Source: Capitulum mitella (taxonomy: Eukaryota; Arthropoda; Thecostraca; Pollicipedomorpha; Pollicipedidae). Taken from it: a stretch of DNA of 64,000 nucleotides. Position numbers and translations under genes: made by a program. The stretch covers positions 3,394,304-3,458,303 of the forward strand of contig CP099847.1 in assembly GCA_030062745.1 (NCBI GenBank), given 5' to 3'. Positions 11,335 to 22,200 of this stretch are shown here, piece after piece. The notes below the pieces were generated by a model. It was not told the DNA's origin. It saw nothing but the letters and a program-made list of their open reading frames with translations, and searched no databases. The number at the start of each line of letters is the position of its first letter. Within the stretch, counting starts at the first letter, position 1.

Positions 11335-13880
11335 CGTGGCACACTGTCCAGTGCCCCTTACTCTGTTGTCTCGTTCCATTTGCGCCTGGTTACGTCGGTA
11401 ACGGTGATTCATGGTACTGCCGCACAATGCAGCCGACCCATGACTGATCAGCCTGTCCAGGAGTCATGTCGTCCAGTCCGTCCAGTTAGCAGGGAAATTT
11501 CTGATGCCCGGTATGGAACACAAAGCCAGCGTTTGGCGTTTACTAGACTCTTATTATCTGGCGTCATGTCCACCTTGCCACGATGGTGGCCATGTTGACA
11601 GCCTGGCTGTTCGTCTGTTCTCGCGTCCGGAGGTCGTTAAGATCTTGTCTGTCTAATCGGTGAATCACTTTGCATCGCAGTGTGCAACTTTGCAAGTGCA
11701 GTAGAATGCGACATCCAAGATGTATGTAATGCCAGAAACATGTGATTTGCTGTTGGCTGTTATTTGTTTCGTGGTTGCGTATAAGGCTCGCACGGCATTT
11801 CACATCAATAGTTATCAGGCAGCTAGAGTCCACTTAGACAGCATAGACGTTGATTATTGCATATTTTACCGGTTTTTCGTAGTGGTATGGTTCTTTCTTC
11901 GATCTCTTTGCTTCTGTGCGTTAAAACATATGTACATAGACTTCAAAGTATATGAATATGACATTGTTACGTACTGAATGATCTGTTGACAGTTCCTACT
12001 ACTTCGTTGAATCAGACTTGAATTGGACATGAGCTAGGAGTGTTTCTTCGAGACAAATTCTTATTGGTTTCCACCGTATTTTTCATTTACAGTTTTTAGT
12101 ACCATATTTAGGTTTTGTTTTGCGTTTTTTGGAGTTGACTAAAAGTACATGTTATCCTGTTTTCCATGTAGTACGATAGTTGTCGCTGCGTCTTTTGGCA
12201 TGCAATGTCAAACGATCGTTCTATACCACTCACCATCAAAGAAGACACCGCGATAAGCGTCGAAATGTGTAGAAAATGACCAAAAAACGAATTAGTATGC
12301 TATCTTTTCTCATATGCGCACGCGGTTTTTCTCAAGTACACCGTCACACAGCCTGCTGGCATGTGTTCTGCTATTTTCTTTTTTTACAATATGCAGCAGT
12401 CCTGCACAAGGGAATGAGTTACATTTGAAAACCAGCGCCACACACTGGAATAATTTCCCCTTCACGTATAAGTTACCTTGACTCAGGCGTGTCGCCTTGT
12501 CTTTACATTTTGTTTTTGCTCCGTTGGCTTTCTAGCGGTTCCGTCTGGTCGTGACCTGCACACGCCTCTGATGACGATAAAAAGGACGCGCCCGACGAGC
12601 CCGGGCAGAACTTTCTCTCCGAGTAACGCCGTCCTACAGACCTGACGACCGGGGGGCCCTGATGGAGCACGCCGTACGCGGGCGGCGGGCGGCGCGAAAT
12701 GATTGAGATTGTGACGCGCCCTGAGGCCCCAGCAGCAGAATGTTTGGGTTTGTGGGCGGAGTGGCAGCTGGGGGTCGTTCGTTGCGATTCTGTGCGCGCT
12801 GACGGAGGCAGTCAGGTCTGTAGAAACTGCCGGGAAATGCGGGAGGATTAGAACAAGCTCGAATAGCTGAAAAACTTTACTCCTGACCTGGCACTTGAAA
12901 TCTGGAATACCTAGGGTTTCATTCAGCTAAGCATAAGCAATGGAACGGCATAGGAAGCAACGGACATCGTGATGCACGTGGCCATTGAACGTCCGGGAAG
13001 CGGTTAAAAGGCGCGCTGTGACTGAATACAAATTTAATAGTTTCTCCCCAAACATCGGTGTTCTTCATTGACATTGACGTTCTGCATCGACGGTATCGCT
13101 CTCAGATCGTTAGATTCAGGGCTGCGGGAATGTTCTGAGCTCAGCTCAGGCCGATGTCAGTGGGGTGGCGACTTCACTGGAAGTCCTGCTCACGTCAGTG
13201 TTGTTGGCGGGCTGGTGGCCAGAAGGACCTGGGAGCTGCCGGAGAATGCCAGGAAATGCCGGAGAACCGTAGCGGCGAATGTGGAAAGCCGACGCCATTC
13301 GAATGCGCTTGGAGCGTGACAGTTTGCGTTTTGCTGTCGTCAGATATGGATCACGGGTTGTGGGCGTATTGTTCTGCATCGGAAACGAATTCGACAGACG
13401 GAGTAGTCGGATGGTTAGCGGTGATGAATGTTGATCAGTGGTGCGGCGGAATTGATAGGTCTGGGGAGGGAAGTGGACAGAGTACACGGAGAGGAATTGA
13501 CGCAGGTCGAGGAAGTGATCGGGGACGCGAACGAAGCTGGTCAGACCGTCCATGGTGCGGAATATCGGGATAGGAGACAGAGAAGAGAGGAAAACCTTGA
13601 ATGCGTTGTCCCGGAAGGAAATTGGTGGGGTGTGGTGAGGAGACGGCGATCCATATTCAAGATATAGACGTTAAATGTGGTAATTCATGAACAGAAGTGG
13701 AGCGGGGCGTATAACGTCACTGAGGCTGAGCGGGAACGGGAACTCCGGAAACAGGGTTGCTAAATGGGGCGGCTAGAACACAGAGGGCGGTGGGGGGGGG
13801 GGGCCGAGTCAGAGTGCTGTGACGGGCCGGGCTCTAGGCGGGATTTCAGCTGGACGAGCCGGTGTAAAAGTGCCGAGACG
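11335..13880. other. transition to GC-rich DNA, no gene recognised
   Basis: Base composition rises toward high GC from about 12.5 kb. An ATAAAAAG motif lies at about 12579 upstream of GC-rich sequence, which is a weak TATA-like signal with no open frame to support it. A G-run lies at 13791-13802. No coding region was identified. Confidence 0.35.
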
Positions 13881-13899
13881 GCTATCGGAATGGATCAGA

Positions 13900-14115
13900 A
13901 CACTAAGTGGAACTCGCACGGGACGTAGCGGGACCGTAGCCGGGACGTACCAGGGTACTAAGCGGGACGGCGGCGGGACACAGCGCGACGGTAGCTGGGA
14001 CAGACCGCGACAGACTGGGACACCACGCGGGACCGGAGCTGGACGTGGCTGGGACACCAGGTGACACTCGACGAGACGTAGCCGGGACATTGAGCGGGAC
14101 GCGGCCGGGACGGTA
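13900..14115 (+). repeat. degenerate GGGAC-core tandem repeat
   Basis: More than fifteen GGGAC or GGAC cores recur at about 10-20 base spacing, often as GCGGGACG or CCGGGAC. It lies about 2 kb upstream of the fusion gene in CpG-rich sequence. Peptides read from it are repeat artefacts. Confidence 0.7.
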
Positions 14116-15840
14116 AGTGGGACGGCGGCGCCGCTCCGCCCTGATGCGGTGCGATAACGCCCGGCCAGAGCGGAGAAGAACCGGCCCGGACCGGCCTTGG
14201 GCGGGCGCGGCCCGGCGCCGGCCGACGCCGCCAGTTGTGACGCTGCCGCCGCCGGGCCGGGTCGGTCACGTGACGCGCGCACAGGTGAGGCGGCGCCGGC
14301 GACTGCAGGTCACGTGCTCGCGGACGGGACGCGGGGTCGTGAAGCTCAGGGCGGAAGGGGTGGCTGTTGTCGCTTTTCACGGCCTGTTGCTTATGTACCT
14401 ATGGCGGCGTCAGGCAGGTGTGGCCGCGGTTCATTTTAATCAGCCCACATGAAATCAGCTCGTCTTATTCTGCAGTTTCGGTGACTGTTTTCTCGGACTG
14501 TCGTTTCGAGTTATTTGGCGTCCATTAGGTAGCGTATATTTCCTTTGAGGCTGCTACTTGCTTGATGGCTTTCTTCGTTTTCGTACGTCTTTACCATGAA
14601 AAGCTTGAGGCTCATGCGACACAGAGAAATGATGTGCTTGGGAATCAGGATATCTGACTTGTTCTGATGTAGGTCCTGTAACTGATCACCGCGTAATTGT
14701 TTGCTGGACCCCTTATCGTGCGCAAGTAGGCCACCACGCCGGATGTCAGTATGGGAAACATTGCAAGGCTACGTGACTGCCTGTAGAATGTTATCAAATG
14801 CATATGTATTTATGCTTCAAGCATGACTGACATCGGGATATGTAAAACTGAGCCATCTCAAGACCGTTGGCATTGCATGCCTGTTGAGACATTATGAAAC
14901 GATTGAACGTTGTGAAACGTTATGACTCATTATGGTGTGCTTAAATTTTTCGCAACAAGCATTGCCCATTAAGTGGCATCAAGATGAGGAAAGCTGCAAG
15001 ATGATCATATTCCAAACCTAATGGCCTGTCATGTCTGTTGGAACGTGCGGTTTCGTTTCATTTTCGGAAACGTGAACGGGGTGTTAGTGGAGGTCGCAGG
15101 TCGCTTACTTGAACCTTTCCCTGACAGTCGCACGCATGCAATGCCCATAATGACAGCGATATACTCATGCTATCCGTGGCGGTTTTGTTCAAGGCCTTCC
15201 AGATTCTTATCTGTCCCGAAAAATGTTGGCGGCCGGTACCTGTTTGTGCCAGCGGCGGTCAATGGCTGGTAACCGCCGCAGTCCGTCGCCATCAGCGAGA
15301 CCCTGTGACGCAGTGCCGTCGTATACGTAGTCGGCGAGGTTTTGGAATTCGGAAAGCTCCCTGTACCCAGCGTATTCGACCGGGCATTGGCGCGCGATAT
15401 CTTGCCCACATGGCTCTGGCGGGTGGGTGACGGACATTCAGGGACATTGGTTCGTAACTTGGTAGTGTAAGCTGTGAGTGGTTCTGCGCAGTTTGCAAAC
15501 ATGCCCCACGAAGGTCCACATCTGGCATTTCATGCGCCGCTGTAGTTCTTGCGCATTGTAGCATCTGCTGCGAGCGGTGAGGTGGTATTGGGCGGATGCA
15601 GAGCAGATGACAGTTCCCGGTGCACACATTTGCGTAATTACAGTAACTGGTTTTTATTGTACTGGCTGACAGCGAAACGTGCTTCGATCTGCCCCATCAC
15701 CGCTGTCTAGAACTTAGGTCATGCTTTAGACGACCATGAACCATCGAAGCCAAAGCACGTCAACGTCGGCCGCTAATGGCTGGAGGCATTGTTAAGCGGC
15801 GATGTCCGTCACGCAGTCTGCCCCGTGCCAGCTCCGCTCA
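14116..15840. other. upstream region of fusion gene, no gene recognised
   Basis: A CpG-rich segment (to about 14350) is followed by about 1.4 kb of mixed composition. No exon with family similarity was seen. An upstream non-coding first exon of the fusion gene could lie here but cannot be located. Confidence 0.35.
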
Positions 15841-16084
15841 CGCCTGTGACGTCACCACTAAGGACGGCGCCCCATCTGGGACCGGGTCGATGTGGTCAAC
15901 GTTTAACAGGCGACGCCGGCGGCCTCCGTGACGACCTTTGACCTTCATCCGGCGCCGGCTGGCGGCGGCGGTGGCGGTGGCCAGTCGTGGGCGCGTGCTG
16001 GGCCGTGCCGTGCCGTGCCGTGCCGAGCCGAGCCGAGCCGAGCCGTGCCGCCTGTGTGACGCGGTCCGTGTCCGCCCGCAGGCG
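15841..16084 (+). promoter_or_regulatory. putative CpG-island promoter / 5' region of the fusion gene
   Basis: CpG-dense sequence lies immediately upstream of the inferred start codon. It includes a perfect TGACGTCA (CRE-type) palindrome at 15847-15854 and a pentamer run of CCGTG then CCGAG units at 16002-16050. No TATA box was seen. The sequence CCGCCCGCAG at 16072-16081 just before GCGATGG also looks like a 3' splice site, so part of this may be intron after a non-coding 5' exon. Confidence 0.4.
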
Positions 16085-16259
16085 ATGGCGGCGGGTCCGG
16101 AGAGCGGCGTGCACCGCACGTTCTACCAGCTGCCGGCGGCGGACGGCGCCGAGTCGGGCCCCGGCCGGCCGGCGGACCCGACCGCCCTGCTCCACTACGT
16201 CCGGCAGCAGACGATCGGCCGGGACCGCAGCTTCCTCGGACCGTTCGGACCGAACAGGG
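16085..16259 (+). CDS. fusion gene exon 1 (start codon)
   Basis: The first in-frame ATG has a good context (GCGATGG). The exon encodes 58 residues, including LLHYVRQQTIGRDRSFLGPFG, plus one base, and ends at G|GTGAGC. No transit peptide is obvious. The AG at 16080-16081 could be an acceptor, so this exon may begin as early as 16082. Confidence 0.75.
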
Positions 16260-19200
16260 GTGAGCGGCGCGCCGCCCGCCGACCGACGCTTGGCTGTGTG
16301 TGTCTGGAGGCTGTTGTGGGGTTGTTGTTAGGTCATCTTTGTGAGTGGTGGGCTTATTGGGGTGTGGCTGTGGTTTTACTGCATTGGTTTGCCGCCCGCA
16401 GGGTGCCTTGTCCATTGGGCTCGCTGGTGTAAACGAAATTTGCGTTGTTACCTCTCATGGTGAGGATTTGAGGTGTTTTTTTTTTTTTTTGTCGACGTAA
16501 TCAGACATGAAGAGTTACCTCGGCTAATTTTCGTAATGACGCGAAGGCTACGAATGCTCCGTTCGAGACGGCTGAAGAATGAGCCCGTTTCACTTCCGGA
16601 AGCGCGCCCTCTGATTTCCGATGCCGCTGACGGAACCCGATCGCGGCTGACACCAGAGCCCGGGCCAGGTTGTGCCGTTCGGCGGTCGCGGGGCCGTGGG
16701 CCGGTGGTTATAATGCGGTGTCGGTGACCGTCTCCGTCGAGCCACGCCTTCTCCGCCTGGCTGGACCTGTGACCTGCAGGTGTCTGGTGTTAGGGAGGCA
16801 GTCCCGGCGTAAGTCCGTGGTTGTCCGGCGTTGTTCTTCCTTCTTGTCCTTGGCGATAGTTGTATTCTTAATATCCAACTGAAAACAGAACCCTAACCAG
16901 AGGACGTCTTCATCGCCAGCACCACCCCAGGTCAGATCTGGTTTGTGAAGAGGTTCTAGTAGTAGCCCAAACATCTCACGCATGTTGTTACTCCCAGTCT
17001 GTGACATATCACTGTCCTTGAACGGCAGCCAAGAATTTGGCGTTGCGTCGAACTCGCTTGTCGCTCGCGATCTCTCTCGATTCGTTGCTCCTCGGTGCGT
17101 TTTTTTTTGCGCGTAATCTGCGTTCTGTTCTCCCGCAATCCTGGATATGCGAACGCACCCCCCCCCCCGCTCGACGACGTTCGCTGTACAGCGAAGTGCG
17201 TGGCAGGGCAGCGCTGTGAAAGGCTCAGCGAAAGCTCAGGGCACCGTGAACAATCCGCCAGAGGATTACGGTTGATAACTTGTGTACTTAGCTTCACGAA
17301 GCAAGTTAAAACCAGATCTGCCTGTTCAGAGCTGGTCGCAGCTGGTAATGTTCCAGCTGGCGCGGGCTGCCGGAGCGCAAACGTGCCTTCGTGGCAATAC
17401 GGGGGCGTTTTTCACACTGTATATTGCATCAAGACACTTCAAGCCAGAATCAGGATTTCCGTCCGCCATCGTCGGAATGATGCCGTCGCGTGATTCTTTA
17501 ATGCGCCGAGTGTGGCCTGTGTTTCGCTGATGCTGGAACGGTCGCGCCTTTGCTGATGGCAAGCTGACCTCGGAACATCGGCATGTTCTGAAATCGCGCT
17601 GTTCCGTGCGCTTGAAAAGGCTCTTTAGTTTCTCTCTGGTTTCGGGTTGCCCCCGGTGCTCTCCCGGAGACCGTGACCTGTGGACCCGGCCGGCGGAAGA
17701 GTCATCAGCTGACGCCGCGGCAGCCTATAGGGGCACGCAGCGGTGCCTCCAGTAACGCACAGCGACCACACGCAATAACACACTGTCGACCACAGTAACA
17801 CACAGGGGCCCATACCAACACACAGCCGCCCGCAATAACACACAGCGGCCCACAGTAACACACTGCCCTCCCCCCGCCACAGCAACACACTGCGGCCCCC
17901 ACAGTAACACACAGGCTCACAGAAACACAGCGTCCGTACCTCCCCACAGTAACACAGTGGTCCCCCAGAGTAACACACTGCGGCCCCCACAGTAACTTAT
18001 AGCGGCCCACAGAAACATAGTGCCCCCCCCCCCCCCACAGTAACACAGTGGTCCCTCCACAGTAACACACTGCGGCCCACCAAAGCGGCTCCCCAGAGTA
18101 ACACACAGCGACCCACAGCAGCACACTGCGGGTCCCCACAGCAGCACACAGCGGCCCATGTAGCGCTCCGCTCCCCACAGTAACACACAGTCGGGTACAG
18201 GAGGCGCTGTGTTGGTCTCGGCGCGGCGTCGGCCACAGGCCGCAGTGTCGGCGGCCGCCGGACGGTTTTGGCAGGGTCAACAGACGTTCGACATCGGCGG
18301 CGCAGTTTGCAGCGGTGGCGGGCCGCCCGGCGGGCGACGCGGCTGCCGGCCTGGTGGCAGGCTGGGCGGCGTGGACCGGGCTCTGTTTACCTCTGTTGAA
18401 ATATGCCTGGACCTTCGCGGAACGGACCGAATCGGTCTGGCGACATTTGAGGTGTTATCGCCGATCGGCTGGCCCGTGGACCGGTCCGCGCGTACGATCG
18501 GTCAGAAAGGCATGACGCTCCTCGGCGTGGGACTGAGAAATCTGCTGCATCTGGAAGCTTCTGTGCATGTTTGGGTTCCCGGATCTGAAATGTAAACAGA
18601 AGCTGTTCGGAAGCCGTTGAACGTGACTCTTAGCTTCGTGAAGGAAACGTGTCATGCAGGATTTAAAAGGCGCATACCGCTTTTTCTAGGTTTGCAGTAT
18701 TGTGTTGTTTGCGCTGTTTTTGGCGTCGCCTGCATAATTGCATGGTGTATGGGAACTATCTGTTTCGAACTCTGTGCACCTTATTTGGATCATTGCCCTC
18801 CAGACGTGGCACGTAATCCTGTCTGCAAACTGCAAAAGCTTTTGCAAAGAAGAGGATTTTGCTGCAAATCCCAGGTTGTGTTTGGCTCGTGGTAAATCTC
18901 GTGCAACCCATGATAAGTTAAGTGCTGATAGAGCCATTCGGAATGGTGCGGCGGTAACCGCTGAACTGTCCATGGGCATACACTGTCATCGTACGTCCTG
19001 CCTGCAGAAGCCTCTGGTGGCCTGTAGTGTGGGTCTTCGTAGATCCAGCGTCCGCAGTGGAGTACCTCCGTCGCAGAGGACGTTGTCCTCAGAAGAGCAC
19101 GTTTGCCGGCACGAGTCGCGGCCAAGCGCGCTTAAAGGCCTTTGCCACATCGCCAGCCGGCCGGGCCGGGTGTTACTGGCGTGTGAGACGCCGTGTTGGC

Positions 19201-22200
19201 GTACCTACCGCCGGGGGGGGGGGCAGGGAGGTGGATCGGCCAACATTGGCGAGCCGCGGCCGGCCCTGATAGTGGACTGCGCCCGGCGGCTGCGTCTGAT
19301 ACGAGCCCATCTGTCAGCGGGCTCAACCGCGCGCAGTGCGGGGGAGGCGGCGGGGACGGGGTGGCGCGCCGGCCAAGGACAGACGTACAGCATATCGGGA
19401 CAGCGCGGGAGAAAGACCAGGGGCAGACCAGGGCGTGAGCCCAATGCCAGTCGGTGTGGATGGGCCGGACGCAATTGACGGAAAAAAGGCGAAACGTGTG
19501 TCCACGGGCACAGCGATGAAGAGGGCGTGCGTGTGGGTGGCAGTCATTGAGAAACGGAGCGGCGCGGATACTGTGCGTAAATACATTGTCTTTCTAGTTG
19601 TATCGACGCTGAAGTGGTGAATCGCATTCCGCAGTGGCCGCGGGATATTGTCATGTGGTAGGATAATATGGTGGACGGGTGCCAGCCGTCTTGTACCCTT
19701 GGCGCGTCGTTTGGGACCGTGCGTTTTGGGATTCTGGGCGGCAGGTGGGGTCGGAGGGTTGTTCCAGCGATTTCTCTGAGGGTCGTGACGATGTCGGCCG
19801 TGCTGTCAGGGAACGTGACAGAACGTGCCGAGCTGACCTGTGGGACATGACGTCCGGAGGAGACGGAACTCGCCTAGCCATGTAAGATGTCCGGGACCGC
19901 CTCATGACCTTTGTTGGTAACGTGGCGCTGTGTGCCGGGTTGGCCTGTGTTAACTGATTGCCTGATTGCCTTTCGTGGCGTGGCGCTAGGACACTTGACA
20001 CGTCATGGCCGGCTTACACCAGGGAACAGCGAAAGGGCCGAATGGACTTTGCATAAGCTGATGCCGTTCGGCCGTTTAAGGTGCCCAAGTAGTAGCCCGC
20101 TATCACGAGGAACCCTGGGTGGAGTTTAGGGCTGATGGTATCAGCCATGCGCAGCTGCTGTGTGACTGCGCAGAGAACCTCAGGTGCCCGTTGTATACAC
20201 CGTGTACTGGTGAGGACACTGCCCACCGTGTGCAGTTTTCCGTCCAAATTGTGTCGTGTCGGGAAAACGTATGTATGTTGCCGAGCCATGTATCGTTTCT
20301 TTATAGCCGGCAAATGTATGACCTGTTTAGTTTGGCGCCTCACGTTCAGGAGCGTCATGCATCGCGGACGTCGGGGGCTAATGAAATGCTGCAGACCCTT
20401 GCATTACCACGGGGTCGTTACATGCTGCCCTGCCGGTGTCCTTGCCCGCCAGCACGCTGTCGTCAAGCATATCATCCCGGAGAAGCGCACTGACTTTTGC
20501 GAGATGTGACCACGTTTCGGTGTGTCGGGAGGGTTTTCCGGTGTGTTTTTGGTCCGGAGGCGTCATGTTATCGAGGGACATGTGTCACGTCCAAGCCTGA
20601 TGCACCAACACTGGCTGGCGTATGGTATTCGAGCGTTACGAGACCGGACGCATTCCTTCTGGAATTCTTCAGTAGTCTTCTCCTTATATGGGAGCGGATA
20701 GTTCCATTACACCTTTCTGTGCGAAGATGAAGGATGGGCTGAGTGTGTCATCTGTCCATCGAAGTGGATAATGTGGAAAGTTTAACGCTTGTCGGTGTGT
20801 CTGGTTTACAGTCGACCGTTTTGCCACCGGCTGTGTCGGCGTCACAGCAGACTAGACTGCTGGCTGGCGGCCTCCGTGCTGGCTGCATGGATGGGGTCCG
20901 CATCTCTCTACTTCCGCCCGAATAATTCTGCAGCCGTCCGCTCTGTTTGTTTCTGGGAGTCTGGAGTATTGCATAACGCGTTTTGTTATCAAGAGACCCT
21001 CGTGTGGTCGGGTCATGTGCGAGTGTGTGTTCTGGTTACTGGTTCTTTCCGCTCGTTTTCTGCCGCCGGTGAGCTGAGACTGTGGTGATTTCAGCCGTCT
21101 ACTGCGACCACACGGCGTCCGGCAAGAGTCTGCGCTTCATCGAGGACTACATCCGAGACGAGGTGCTGCCCACCTACGCCAACACGCACACCACGTCCAC
21201 CCACTCGGCCCTGCAGACCACCTCCTTCAGGTGGGAGCGGACGGCAGCCGATACGCGGCGTGGCGCGCGTGTGGCGGGCGGGCTCTGCGACGGGTGAGAA
21301 GTGTGTTACTGTCCAGTGGTGTTCTGCATTCGACAGTCATTCACGCTCAGCATCAGAAGCCAGCGGTCGTGTTTCTGTGCATCAAACGCATTCGGACGCG
21401 GCCGCCCGGTGGATGCTCCTTCCGTTTTCAACGGCGAGCCTCAAGACCACGATCCTTGCTCCTTGGTCGGCCGGCCCTAGCTGGGCCCTCCCTGAGCACC
21501 TGTCCTGGCCCTGACCAGCCCGTCCCCGGGCCCTGACCTGCCCCTCCCCGGCCCTGACCTGACCCTCCCTGTGCGCCGCCGGGGCCCTGACATGACCTCC
21601 TGACGGCGGCCGGCCGACGCGGTCGGCTCGGCCGTCGGCCGGCCGTGTCCGCCTGGCCGTCGCCGCCGCGCCGGACCGGTTTGCCGGCCGCTGTTTTTAT
21701 CGCGGCTGCAGCCGACCGACCAGCCGGCCGCGGACCGGCGCCAGCCGTGCCGCGCCGGCTCGGTCCAGTTCGCGCGCGCGCCACCGGCAGGCGACGGCAC
21801 GCGCCGTGGGCGGCACGCGAGGCGCGGAGGGTCTGGGAGGGGAGGAGTTGCGGGGTGGGCAGCTGGCGCTGTAGCGGTCCCGTGAGAGACGTGAGATTCT
21901 GCTGTATTGCGACACCGCAGTATGGGACAATACGTTTGATGTGTGTCCGGCAAAACATCGCGACAGGGGTCTTACCACGGCCCCAAAAGGTCAGGGAAGA
22001 CGGAAAGGTTTCGGCGTCTTTCTTTGGGAAGGACAGAAAGTATTCACTTGGCTTTTCGTCTGCATCTGCCGATAGATGTGTTTTTTCTTTCTTTTTTAGA
22101 TCGTGACACCCCTTGGTCCCCATGGCGACGCCCACGTATGCCGGCGTTGTGCACTGTGCTGTGGATCGCCTGCGATATTGTCCTGCCGCTCCGGCGCCGC

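Noticed and set aside
12570-12620. ATAAAAAG followed by GC-rich sequence as a TATA-type core promoter
   Set aside because: No downstream open frame or exon supports a transcript. One weak motif is insufficient.
17625-18280. Cys/Tyr/Gly-rich minus-strand frames (VCYCG repeats), resembling a cysteine-rich protein
   Set aside because: The periodicity follows the intron 1 minisatellite, and several frames overlap with the same artefactual pattern.
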